Shown: positions 17,801 to 25,436 of the stretch, piece after piece
Layout: each line of letters begins with the position of its first letter
How positions within the stretch are numbered: the stretch's first letter is position 1
DNA from: Tsukamurella sp. 1534
Lineage (GTDB): Bacteria; Actinomycetota; Actinomycetes; Mycobacteriales; Mycobacteriaceae
Direction: 5' to 3'
Assembly (NCBI RefSeq): GCF_000312385.1
Contig: NZ_HE997626.1
Coordinates: 1,280,528-1,332,203, forward strand
Length of the DNA: 51,676 bases
Program-made: the position numbers and the translations under genes
Notes under the pieces: model-generated
The model's database searches: none
The model's input: only the letters and a program-made list of their open reading frames with translations
What the model was told of the DNA's origin: nothing

Positions 17801-18545
17801 AGCGCAGGCGGAACTTCACCCCGGCCCGCTTCATCGCGGGGATCTGGATGAACGCCTGCAGGACCACGCCCAGCGTGCTGCCGATGCCCAGTACCAGCAG
17901 CTTCGGATCGCCCATCCGGACCGGGTCCAGCGTGAGCTCGCCGGGCATCAGGTAGAACAGCGCCAGCGTGCTGATCTGCACGACGTTGCAGGCCACGGGC
18001 GCCCAGGCGCCGGGTTTGAACACGCCGTGCACGTTGAGGACGCCGGTGAACAGCGCGGACAGGCCGTAGAAGACGAGTTGCGGGAGCAGCAGCAGGACGA
18101 GGGCCTGGGTGAGGGGCTCGCTGACCTTACTGCCCCCGACCAGCCAGTCGACCAGCAACGGCGAGACGGCGAGCGAGATGACCAGAGCTATGCCCAGCAC
18201 CGCCAGGGACATCGTCAACAGGCGCTCGAAGAAGGCCTGGCCGCGGTCCTTGTCCTCCATCTCGGCCCGCACCAGGACCGGGATCACGAGGGAGGCGAGT
18301 ACCTGCCCGAGCACCAGTTCCGACACCTGCTGCGGCATCGTGTTGGCGACGGAGAAGGCCGACGCGATCGCCGGGCCGAGCACGGCGGCCAGCAGCACCG
18401 TGCGGAGGAAGCCGGTGATCCGGGAGGTCAGCGTCGCGACGGCGACGGAACCGGTCGAGCGCAGCAGGCTGTTCGTCGCCCCGGAGCTCTGGGCGGCGTC
18501 GCCGCCCTCGCTCGGGGGGATCTGCCGGGGCTGGGCGCGGCTCAT
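14877..18545 (-). CDS. murJ: MurJ (MviN) lipid II flippase fused to a pseudokinase and extracellular domain
   Basis: 1222 residues. The N-terminal 14-helix MurJ domain (to ~545; SRITGFLRTVLLA at the start) moves lipid II across the membrane. A cytosolic linker follows, then a kinase-like domain (~690-955) without a usable glycine loop, invariant Lys (VALTFV in place of VAIK), HRD or DFG, so a pseudokinase. A membrane helix at ~1012-1036 (VPLLVVAACAVVLLLI) leads to an extracytoplasmic C-terminal beta domain (~1090-1222). This is the layout of mycobacterial MviN, whose pseudokinase is phosphorylated by PknB and binds FhaA. ATG 18545 overlaps the stop of the upstream gene (ATGA), so translation is coupled; a longer upstream frame is not credible. 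Confidence 0.95.
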   Translation of the reverse strand: MSRAQPRQIPPSEGGDAAQSSGATNSLLRSTGSVAVATLTSRITGFLRTVLLAAVLGPAIASAFSVANTMPQQVSELVLGQVLASLVIPVLVRAEMEDKDRGQAFFERLLTMSLAVLGIALVISLAVSPLLVDWLVGGSKVSEPLTQALVLLLLPQLVFYGLSALFTGVLNVHGVFKPGAWAPVACNVVQISTLALFYLMPGELTLDPVRMGDPKLLVLGIGSTLGVVLQAFIQIPAMKRAGVKFRLRWGMDDRLKHFGTMGIAIVVYIAISLASYYVSTPIAADATEGGPAIYQYAWLVLQLPYGVLGVALLTAVMPRLARHAASGNRAAVIDDLSVATRITMIALVPITAFITVFGPSIGRALFNFGNFPPEAANNLGTLLSFEAFVLIPYAMVLIHLRVFYAQERPWTPVVIALVITVVKGALSFAAPLVTDDGNRVVELLGTATGLAYAAGALMGWILLRRSMGPMQLTNVARVLLQTTAVSALVVLTIYAVMQIDGLQKMDKSGPFGALVYLAIAGVLCMTLIYALLALWRVPDVLAILAPLRRIVARFVPALRQPAPPEPAAPASSVPDTREMRLDELEAFANLRREEITAQLPRIADDIGLPYAGQSHVPRRSQARAEHSTAGLRYRRRGAFAVTEDDSARHSGPDASSTGQMRLPSTQPPAQPDGPAALESGDDAPRGPELIPGAVVAGGRYRLIEHYGGIRGLQFWQARDINLDRDVALTFVDSEQRSPAPDRGAQISMRGEGPQSILSRTLRLGRVHSNGLARVLDVVRGSSGGIVVAEWIPSSSLADVAGTHPSAIGAAKAVRALAGAAEGAHRAGAALSVDHPDRVRISQDGHAYLAFPGTLADASKESDVRGLGAVLYALLLERWPLDDATGRVVTTGTGTVAGIRQADADQNGNPVEPRDAKRDIPFEISAVATRTLEGGQGIRTAATVQQLLDQASVVDVKTDLLAPVRANTEAPRQAPQAVNAAPEPKPDAPRPSPAQRLQSAKAATLGKGEKRKKNVPLLVVAACAVVLLLIILLTLLISKLTSGGDTQSSVGSLYTSSAPAATDAAAPAAPGIGAAVKASSVKLVDLSSGAADSSSNIKNVLTGESPGWKTDTYRAGPMFGNLKKGVGLMVTLDKAVSLTGGTITSPSQGSTVEVRSSSKDTIKSLDETALVWSGAIRPGGENNFHVSTVAPRTKHVLVWITGLTKVSSNEWYTTINKVSFQGS

Positions 18546-21022
18546 GGGTCCTTCGGGTCCGGGTCTTCTGCTTCGTCCTCGTCGAGCGCGTCGACGGGGT
18601 GACGGTGTGCAGCGTAACTGTTCGCCAGGATGCGGTCGTGTTCGTCCGCGTCGGGCCGGTCCTCGTCGGCGGGGTCCGGGGTGCCGCGGAACCGGTGCCA
18701 CAGCCGGCGTCCGGCGAGCAGCACCAGCAGCACGCCGGCCGCGCACGTGATGATGAACAGCGGGCGGCCGTAGGCGTTCGAGTGGACCGACACCCGGATG
18801 GGGTCCCCGAGCGTCATATCGGAGCTGGTCCGCAGCGACAGCTGCACGTCGATCTTCTTCGAGTAGTTCACCGTGGTCGGCAGCTCGATCTGCCGGGTGC
18901 CGCGCGCCGGCAGCTCCTGCACCTCGGAGGTGTCGATGGTGACGCCGGGCGGCGCCGACGGGTGGATCACGGTGCGGATCGGCAGCGGCAGATCGTTCCG
19001 GGCGACGATGAGTAGCGGCGACTTGTCCGAGGCCAGCGTGTACGAGCCGCCCGGGTTGAGGAACCGCACCGACGACAGCTGCGAGGTCAGCGACGTCCGG
19101 GCCGCCGCCATCCGGAGGGTGGCGTCACCGTCGACCGCGGACCTCGAGGACGACCAGCGCAGCGCGCGCACCGCGTCCTCGCGCAGCGGCGAGGTGTACA
19201 TGCGCGGCGTGAGCGGCGTCTTCGGCAGCGGCAGCAGCGACGCCCCGAGACGGTCGACCTGCCGCACGTGCTCCGCGGCGGAGGACGTGATCCGGTCGGA
19301 GACCCGCGAGGTGGTCGTGCCGTTCGGCTGCCGCAGCGTCCACGGGTCCGCGGCCCGCACCGGATCCCGGCCCGCCGACTGCGCCGAGGCGACCACGTCG
19401 CGGAACGTGCGCGGCCCCGCGAGCCCCTCCTCGAACAGCGACGACGCCGCGTCGAGCACGGCGCGGGCGTCGTCGTACCCGGCGGCCCACACCTGCGGCG
19501 GCATCACCAGTGCGGTGCGGCCGGTGACCGTCGAGATCGGGTCGTTCACGGTGGTCGCGGCCCAGCCGTCGGCCGGCGCGTAGCGCTGGGTCGGATCGAG
19601 CGCGGAGGCCTGGATCGCGCCCACCGCGGCCTGCCGGCGCGCAACCCGGGACTCCTCCGCCAGGTCGAACACCACCGACTGCGGGGTGGCGCCGACGGTC
19701 CCGGGGTCGACGCCCTTCTCCTCGCCGCCGCCCATCGCCGCGAGCGCGGTCGTGACGTACGGGTCGAACAGCGCCGCCCCAATGCCCTGGCCGACGGGGA
19801 CGATGCCCGACGCGGCCGCGCGTCCCTGCGCGGGCCCGCCGACGGCGGTCGCCGCGACCGCCGTGGCCGTCGAGTCGGAGGCCTTGAGCTGCCGCGCACC
19901 GTCGGACAGCAGGACCCCCGACGCCGGGAGGGTGATGCCCCGCACCGACTTCACACCGAGGATCGAATCGATGACGTCGGCGGGGGTGTCCATCGCCGCG
20001 CGTTGCAGTGACGGCTCCCCGGAGCGGCCGAGCGCCTCCAGGTCGGCCTGGCCGAACGGGAGCGCCACCACGCAGGAGTCCCCCGCGATCCGCTTGAGCT
20101 CGTCCAGCCACCCCGTCGCGGCGTCGGATCCCGCGCCCGCGGTGCTGGGGCTCTTGGGATCCGAGGGGTCCTTCGACACCCGGTACGGCGCAGTCATCGC
20201 CTGCACCGTGACCAGCAGGTCCGGATCGATCGCCAGGCACGCCGAGGAGCGCATCGCGGTGCGCCGGGGGTCCGGGCCGCGGGTGGCCTCGTCGTAGGCC
20301 CGCAGCAGCCCGTCGAGCCGGCCGCCCTCCTTGAGGGAGTCGGCCAGAGCGTCGTCGACCAGCCGGACGGGCGTCTCACCGCCGCCGGGCACGCCGCCCG
20401 CCAGCTTGGGGTTGTCGGCCAGGGGCCACAGCATGGTCATCTGGGTGGGCGAGCTCGTGACGGGGCGTTCGACGGTGCCCGGCGCCCGCGTCCCGCCCTG
20501 CGGCAGCGACAGCACGGGCAGCATGGTGCGGGAATCGTCGAGGCGCGCGACCCCGCCGTACGCGGGTTTGCCGTTGAGGTTCACCAGGATCGGGTAGACG
20601 CCCGGCCGGTCGATGCCAAGGTCACGGCCGCCGCCGCTGTCGGTGGGCCGGACCGGGATGGAGATCCGGAAACCGGTCTTCTGGCCGGGCTTGAGCACCT
20701 TGGAGACCGGCTCGAACCGGCCGAGCGTGTCGTAGGCGTTGTTGTCGGCGACGAGGTCCGAGCGCAGCTGCGCGGACGTCGCCACGGCGGGGGCGCGCTG
20801 CACCCGCAGGTCCAGGTCGCTGACGTCGCGGTCCCCGAAGTTGGTGACCGTGCCGCGCACCGTGACCTCGTTGGGCGAGTCCTCGGTGACCTGCGGGGTG
20901 ATCTCGTCGATGGAGATCCGCACGAACTGGGCGTCCGGCATCCCCGCACGGGCCGGGACGGCCCAGCCGGTCAGCGCGACGAGAAGCGTCAGCACGCACA
21001 GCAGGCGGGCCGACCGGATCAC
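18542..21022 (-). CDS. Secreted / membrane-anchored DUF6049 protein (Rv3909-type)
   Basis: 826 residues: a signal peptide (1-26, ending PARAG), a large extracytoplasmic part starting with a beta-sandwich-like domain (residues 30-170; VTVRGTVTNFGDRDVSDLDL) and an Ala/Asp-rich middle. Near the C-terminus is one membrane helix (about 753-772; IITCAAGVLLVLLAG), then an acidic cytosolic tail. Function unknown, but it lies between mutT4 and murJ in all mycobacteria I recall and is linked to cell-envelope synthesis by position. GTG start overlaps the mutT4 stop by 4 bases (GTGA); its own stop overlaps the murJ start. The three genes form one coupled operon. Confidence 0.88.
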   Translation of the reverse strand: MIRSARLLCVLTLLVALTGWAVPARAGMPDAQFVRISIDEITPQVTEDSPNEVTVRGTVTNFGDRDVSDLDLRVQRAPAVATSAQLRSDLVADNNAYDTLGRFEPVSKVLKPGQKTGFRISIPVRPTDSGGGRDLGIDRPGVYPILVNLNGKPAYGGVARLDDSRTMLPVLSLPQGGTRAPGTVERPVTSSPTQMTMLWPLADNPKLAGGVPGGGETPVRLVDDALADSLKEGGRLDGLLRAYDEATRGPDPRRTAMRSSACLAIDPDLLVTVQAMTAPYRVSKDPSDPKSPSTAGAGSDAATGWLDELKRIAGDSCVVALPFGQADLEALGRSGEPSLQRAAMDTPADVIDSILGVKSVRGITLPASGVLLSDGARQLKASDSTATAVAATAVGGPAQGRAAASGIVPVGQGIGAALFDPYVTTALAAMGGGEEKGVDPGTVGATPQSVVFDLAEESRVARRQAAVGAIQASALDPTQRYAPADGWAATTVNDPISTVTGRTALVMPPQVWAAGYDDARAVLDAASSLFEEGLAGPRTFRDVVASAQSAGRDPVRAADPWTLRQPNGTTTSRVSDRITSSAAEHVRQVDRLGASLLPLPKTPLTPRMYTSPLREDAVRALRWSSSRSAVDGDATLRMAAARTSLTSQLSSVRFLNPGGSYTLASDKSPLLIVARNDLPLPIRTVIHPSAPPGVTIDTSEVQELPARGTRQIELPTTVNYSKKIDVQLSLRTSSDMTLGDPIRVSVHSNAYGRPLFIITCAAGVLLVLLAGRRLWHRFRGTPDPADEDRPDADEHDRILANSYAAHRHPVDALDEDEAEDPDPKDP

Positions 21023-21918
21023 GTCTGACCGCTCCCGCCTCCGCCTCCGCGGCGCCCGCGCGAGCGCCTGCCGCCGCGCCTGCGCCGGGGCTTCGGCGGA
21101 TCGTTGCGGACGGCGTTGCGCTCCGCGGCGGCCTTCTCGTAGGCCGACGGCTCGGTGCGCGGTTCCGCGGCGACGCGGGCCGCGAACTCGGCGGGGTCCG
21201 CGGAGAGGTCGCGAATCACGGAGCGCGCGGTGGCCACGAGCTTGCGCTCGTCGGAGTAGGTGAGGCGGGCCGCCAGCTGATCCAGCGGCACCCAGGCCAC
21301 CTCGGAGACCTCGTAGTCGTCCGCGGACAGGTCACCGCTCTTCCAGGACAGCAGGAAGTGGTGCACCGTCTTGTGCACGCGCCGTCCCTCGACGGCGAAC
21401 CAGTAGTCGATCTTGCCGATCGGTGCGAGCACCGCGCCGGTGAGGCCGGTCTCCTCCTCGATCTCCCGGATCGCGGTGACCTCGGCGGTCTCGCCGGTCT
21501 CGATGTGCCCCTTCGGCAGCGACCACAGGGTGCGCCCGCGGCGGTCCACGCGGCCGATGAGCGCGGCGCGGAGCTCGCCCCGGTCACCGTCGAGTCCCGC
21601 GACCACGAGGCCGCCGGCGGACGTCTCCCGGACCGTCCGGACCCGCGCGTCGGGCCGGGCGCGGCCCCGCTGGGCCTGCGGGCGCTTCTGCTTGGGCGCA
21701 CCGTCGGACTTGGCCTTCTTCTCGGGGTTCGACGGTGCCTTCGGGCTCGGGGTGTCGGTCTTCTGTTCGGTGACGGCGGCGAGCTGCGCGCGGCCCCGCC
21801 CCCGGCCCCCGCGGCGACGCCGCCGGCGGGGCCGTCCGCCCCCGGAGTTCGCAGAGTCGCCGACGGGACCCGGCCGCTGCGGGCGCCCCGGGGAGTCGGC
21901 TGATTCTGCTGAGGTCAC
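21019..21918 (-). CDS. mutT4: MutT4-type Nudix hydrolase with Arg/Gly-rich ends
   Basis: Nudix pyrophosphohydrolase, 299 residues. The Nudix box GX5EX7REUXEEXGU is intact: GHIETGETAEV followed by REIEEETGL (about residues 137-159). The N-terminus (20-45) is RPRRRRRRGGRGRGR-like and the C-terminus (275-299) RRRRGGRRSRGRRGGGG-like, flanking the catalytic domain with two basic, probably disordered, nucleic-acid-binding tails; the mycobacterial protein is about 50 residues shorter. GTG start; TAGCAT lies exactly 6 nt upstream (21925-21930) with no RBS, indicating a leaderless mRNA. First gene of the mutT4-DUF6049-murJ operon, divergent from pcnA. Confidence 0.92.
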   Translation of the reverse strand: MTSAESADSPGRPQRPGPVGDSANSGGGRPRRRRRRGGRGRGRAQLAAVTEQKTDTPSPKAPSNPEKKAKSDGAPKQKRPQAQRGRARPDARVRTVRETSAGGLVVAGLDGDRGELRAALIGRVDRRGRTLWSLPKGHIETGETAEVTAIREIEEETGLTGAVLAPIGKIDYWFAVEGRRVHKTVHHFLLSWKSGDLSADDYEVSEVAWVPLDQLAARLTYSDERKLVATARSVIRDLSADPAEFAARVAAEPRTEPSAYEKAAAERNAVRNDPPKPRRRRGGRRSRGRRGGGGGSGQT

Positions 21919-21924
21919 CCCCCG

Positions 21925-21930
21925 ATGCTA
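21925..21930 (-). promoter_or_regulatory. -10 element of mutT4 (TAGCAT), leaderless layout
   Basis: TAGCAT-N6-GTG, the same hexamer and spacing as at sigM. Confidence 0.6.
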
Positions 21931-21978
21931 CTGGCCGGTCGGCGCGGTTATGCGCACGCCGCGATTTGAGTCGCCCGG

Positions 21979-21984
21979 TAAACT
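21979..21984 (+). promoter_or_regulatory. -10 element of pcnA (TAAACT), leaderless layout
   Basis: TAAACT-N8-GTG, with no RBS. It decides for the GTG start at 21993. Confidence 0.55.
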
Positions 21985-21992
21985 GGCCGGTC

Positions 21993-23450
21993 GTGACAGA
22001 AACCTCCGGCGACGCGCGTGCCGAGCGCGCTACCCGCCTGCTGGCGGCCGCGCACATCGCGCTGCAGCAGCTGTCGGACGTGCTGGCGCCCCTGGGCACG
22101 CGTTTCGCCGACGCCGGCCACGAGCTGTACCTGGTGGGAGGCTCGGTGCGGGACGCCCTGCTGGGCCGGCTGACGAGCGACCTCGACTTCACCACCGACG
22201 CCCGCCCCGAGCAGGTCCAGGACCTGCTGCGCGGCTGGGCCGACGCGCTGTGGGACACCGGCATCGAGTTCGGCACCGTGAGCGCCTCGTTCCACGACCA
22301 GCAGATCGAGATCACCACCTACCGGGCCGAGGCGTACGACCGCGTTACGCGCAATCCCGTGGTGAAGTTCGGCGAGAGCCTCCAGGACGACCTGGTGCGG
22401 CGCGATTTCACCATCAACGCCATGGCGGTGCGCATCGGACGCGACGGCGCGGAGGACTTCCACGACCCGCTGAACGGGATCGATGCGCTGCTCGCCGGAA
22501 CGATCGACACCCCCGCCACGCCGGAGGAGTCCTTCTCCGACGATCCCCTGCGCATGCTGCGCGCCGCCCGGTTCGTGTCCCAGCTGGGGTTCGAGGTGGC
22601 GCCGCGGGTGTCCGCGGCCATGACGGACATGGCCGCCGAGATCGACAGGATCACTGCCGAGCGGGTGCGCGCCGAGCTGGACAAGTTGATCCTGGGCGAG
22701 CACCCCGTGGACGGGATCGTGCTGCTCGTGGACACCGGGCTCGCGCAACGGGTGATCCCCGAGATCCCGGGCATGAAGCTCGCGATCGACGAGCACCACC
22801 AGCACAAGGACGTGTTCTGGCACTCGATGACCGTGCTGCGGCAGGCCATCGACCTGGAGGAGTCGGATCCTGATCTCATCCTGCGGTGGGCCGCGCTGCT
22901 GCACGACATCGGCAAGCCCGCCACCCGCCGGCACGAGCCCAACGGCGGCGTCTCGTTCCACCACCACGAGGTGGTCGGCGCCAAGATGGTGCGCAAGCGG
23001 ATGCGGGCCCTGGCCTATCCGAAGGCCGTGACCGAGGACGTGGCGCAGCTGGTGTTCCTGCACCTGCGGTTCCACGGCTACGGCGACGGGCAATGGACCG
23101 ATTCCGCGGTGCGCCGGTACGTCACCGACGCCGGTCCCCTGCTCCCCCGCCTGCACAAGCTGGTCCGCGCCGACTGCACGACCCGCAACAAGCGCCGCGC
23201 CGCGCGGCTGCAGGCCACCTACGACGGGCTCGAGCGCCGGATCGACGACATCGCCGCCAAGGAGGATCTGGCGCGGGTGCGCCCGGACCTCGACGGCAAC
23301 GCGATCATGGAGCTCCTCGGGCTGCAGCCCGGTCCGGAGGTGGGCGCGGCGTGGAAGTTCCTCAAGGAGCTGCGCCTGGACCGCGGCCCCCTCGACCGCG
23401 ACGAGGCCGAGGCCGAGCTGAAGAAGTGGTGGGCCGAGCGCCGGGGCTGA
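21993..23450 (+). CDS. pcnA: CCA-adding tRNA nucleotidyltransferase / poly(A) polymerase family
   Basis: Adds or repairs the CCA end of tRNA. 485 residues: nucleotidyltransferase head with LVGGSVRDALLG (residues ~45-56) and the catalytic DLDF pair, then DFTINAMAVRI, RMLRAARF (neck/body), and a C-terminal HD domain (HKDVFWHSM; ALLHDIGKPATRRH). An intact HD domain suggests additional phosphohydrolase activity. Start set at GTG 21993 because a -10 element ends 8 nt upstream; the frame continues upstream to 21966 without support. Divergent from mutT4 with 74 bp between, as in mycobacteria. Confidence 0.95.
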   Translation: MTETSGDARAERATRLLAAAHIALQQLSDVLAPLGTRFADAGHELYLVGGSVRDALLGRLTSDLDFTTDARPEQVQDLLRGWADALWDTGIEFGTVSASFHDQQIEITTYRAEAYDRVTRNPVVKFGESLQDDLVRRDFTINAMAVRIGRDGAEDFHDPLNGIDALLAGTIDTPATPEESFSDDPLRMLRAARFVSQLGFEVAPRVSAAMTDMAAEIDRITAERVRAELDKLILGEHPVDGIVLLVDTGLAQRVIPEIPGMKLAIDEHHQHKDVFWHSMTVLRQAIDLEESDPDLILRWAALLHDIGKPATRRHEPNGGVSFHHHEVVGAKMVRKRMRALAYPKAVTEDVAQLVFLHLRFHGYGDGQWTDSAVRRYVTDAGPLLPRLHKLVRADCTTRNKRRAARLQATYDGLERRIDDIAAKEDLARVRPDLDGNAIMELLGLQPGPEVGAAWKFLKELRLDRGPLDRDEAEAELKKWWAERRG

Positions 23451-23527
23451 TCAGCGGGGTGGAAGCCCGGACTCCGTGCGTAGCGCTTCGCCGGTCGTGT
23501 CGGGTGAGGGTGCGACGTGGTGCGCTG

Positions 23528-24034
23528 TCATTCGGGTCGCTCCTTTCCGCTGTGCACCGCGCCGTCGGCGGTGCCGTCGCCGTCGGTGTCGAACAGCAAC
23601 ACGTCGGGCGTGCCGTCCCCGTCGCCGTCCACGACCGCCTGCCGCGGCGGCCGGCCCGGCTCCGCGGGGATCGCGGTGACGCGGGGCCCGGGAGGTTCCG
23701 GCGGTGTGGGCTCGGCCTTCCCGGGGGACGCCGCGCCGGTGCCCGGCACCGGGCAGCTCGACGGTGCGCCGCCCCGCTCGGCGGGTTTCGCGTCGGCGAG
23801 CGCCCAGAGCCCGTCGCCGGCGTCGCGGAAGCGGGCCTCGGCGGTCCCGTCGTCGTCGAGGTCGAGGGCGGAGACGTCGGCCCGGCCGTCGGAGTCCAGG
23901 TCGATCATGGCGTCGTCGACGCGCCCGTCCCCGTCGAAATCGAGGACCACCGCACCGTGGACCGCGGGCGAGCGCCACGTGCTGACCGGCCCGGCCCCGT
24001 CCCCGAACCAGTACTCGAGCAGCTCGTCCCCCAT
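23528..24034 (-). CDS. EF-hand-like DxDxDG repeat protein, 168 aa
   Basis: Five calcium-loop-like segments: DFDGDGRVDDAM (32-43), DLDSDGRADVSA (45-56), DLDDDGTAEARF (58-69), DGDGDGTPDVLL (136-147) and DTDGDGTADGAV (149-160). A Pro/Gly/Ala-rich linker (80-132) divides three from two. The spacing is too short for classic helix-loop-helix EF hands; it resembles thrombospondin type-3 or dockerin-like loops. No signal peptide or membrane helix is visible, which is odd for such repeats. A single Cys at 94. The ATG lies 1 bp past the stop of the MFS gene on the same strand, so it is probably translated by coupling. Function unknown; calcium binding is inference. Confidence 0.72.
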   Translation of the reverse strand: MGDELLEYWFGDGAGPVSTWRSPAVHGAVVLDFDGDGRVDDAMIDLDSDGRADVSALDLDDDGTAEARFRDAGDGLWALADAKPAERGGAPSSCPVPGTGAASPGKAEPTPPEPPGPRVTAIPAEPGRPPRQAVVDGDGDGTPDVLLFDTDGDGTADGAVHSGKERPE

Positions 24035-24035
24035 A

Positions 24036-25361
24036 TCAATTGGACGCGCCGGCGGGGGCGGGGGTTCCCTTCCGTCGGTACAGCGCGAGCACCGTCACGA
24101 CGGAGACGGCGTAGATCACGGCCCCGAACGCGGCGAGGGGGCGGCTCGCCCCGTCGAACGGGACGACGGCGGCGGCGAACGAGACCGCGGCGACGAAGGT
24201 GGTGTTGAACAGGGCGTCCTGGAACGAGAACACCTGCCCGCGCCGCTCGTCGGGCACGTCGAGCTGCATCGCGGCGTCGCCGGAGAGTTTGACCACCTGC
24301 CCGGCGACGCCGAGCACGCCGGCGGCGATCACGAGCACCAGGAAGTCGAGCGTGAGCACGGTCAGCTGGGTAAGGCAGGCCACGACGAGCGCGCCCACCA
24401 CGGTGGTGCGCCGCCCCCAGCGGGCCACGGAGAGGGGCGTGATCACGGCGGCCACGAACATGCCGACGGCGGTCGCGCCCGCGACGGCGCCGAAGCCCGC
24501 GAGGCCCAGCGTCCCGTCGGTGAAGTGGTGCCGGGTGAGCAGGAGCAGCATCAGCGTGTTGAACCCGAAGACGGTGCGGTGCGCCCCCATTCCGCTCAGG
24601 GCCGCGGTGACCGACGGTGCGCGCCACGCCGCGAGGGCGCCGTGCGCCAGGCCGGCGCCGATGTCGCGGAGCGCGGTGGGCCGCACGCCGGGCGGGTTCA
24701 CGTCGTGGTCGGGGCCGAGGACGCCGGGGCGGAAGCGGGCCGAGAGCGCCGCGCCGCACAGCGCGACGAGGGCGGCGCAGCCGAGGACGGCGCCGCTGCC
24801 TGCGTCGTCGGAGCCGAAGATCGCGCGCAGCCCGACGGCGGTGCCGGCGCCGAGGGCGGTGGCGCCCGCACCGAGGGTGGTGGTCACGGAGTTCATCGCG
24901 ACCAGTTGGGGTCTGTCCACGACGTGCGGCAGCGCCGCGGAGAGCCCGGACGCGACGAACCGGCCGGCCCCGCCCACGGCGAGGGCGACGACGAAGATCG
25001 CGGTCTCCCCCGCTCCCGCCCCGAGGACGGCCGCGCACAGCAGGATCAGCGCGGTGCGGATCAGGTTGGCGACGATGAACACCTTGCGCCGGTCCCAGTG
25101 GTCGAGCAGGGCGCCGGCGAAGGGCCCGATCGCCGAGTACGGGAGGAGCAGGACCGCGAGGCCGCCGGCGATCGCGGCGGGCGTCGCGTTGCGTTCGGGG
25201 TTGAACACGATGGCGCTGCCCAGCGCGGCCTGGAACAGGCCCTCGGTGTACTGGCTGAGCAGTCGCACTCCGAGGAGCCTGAGCAGGTCGGGGATGTCGC
25301 GGAAAGAGCGCCAGGCGGCGTGACCGGCGCCGCGGCCCACGGCTTGGCCGCTGTCTGTCAC
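24036..25361 (-). CDS. MFS transporter (Rv0037c-type)
   Basis: 441 residues with 12 predicted membrane segments and MFS loop patterns (LLDHWDRRKVFIVANLIRT after helix 2). It exports an unknown substrate. Same length as, and similarly placed next to, the UPF0301 gene as M. tuberculosis Rv0037c (from memory). GTG start at 25361: TACGCT lies 7 nt upstream and there is no RBS, so probably leaderless. Divergent from the UPF0301 gene over 75 bp that contains the dyad GGGTTG-TG-CAACCC. The following EF-hand-like gene is translationally coupled. Confidence 0.87.
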   Translation of the reverse strand: MTDSGQAVGRGAGHAAWRSFRDIPDLLRLLGVRLLSQYTEGLFQAALGSAIVFNPERNATPAAIAGGLAVLLLPYSAIGPFAGALLDHWDRRKVFIVANLIRTALILLCAAVLGAGAGETAIFVVALAVGGAGRFVASGLSAALPHVVDRPQLVAMNSVTTTLGAGATALGAGTAVGLRAIFGSDDAGSGAVLGCAALVALCGAALSARFRPGVLGPDHDVNPPGVRPTALRDIGAGLAHGALAAWRAPSVTAALSGMGAHRTVFGFNTLMLLLLTRHHFTDGTLGLAGFGAVAGATAVGMFVAAVITPLSVARWGRRTTVVGALVVACLTQLTVLTLDFLVLVIAAGVLGVAGQVVKLSGDAAMQLDVPDERRGQVFSFQDALFNTTFVAAVSFAAAVVPFDGASRPLAAFGAVIYAVSVVTVLALYRRKGTPAPAGASN

Positions 25362-25392
25362 GCCGTTCAGCGTATCGACCGGAGGGTCGGCC

Positions 25393-25406
25393 GGGTTGTG
25401 CAACCC
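25393..25406. promoter_or_regulatory. Dyad GGGTTG-TG-CAACCC in a divergent promoter region
   Basis: A perfect 6-bp inverted repeat with a 2-nt centre, midway between the divergent starts at 25361 and 25437. A candidate shared operator. Confidence 0.4.
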
Positions 25407-25436
25407 CGCAGCTGGGATGCGTGCCATGATGGGGAC

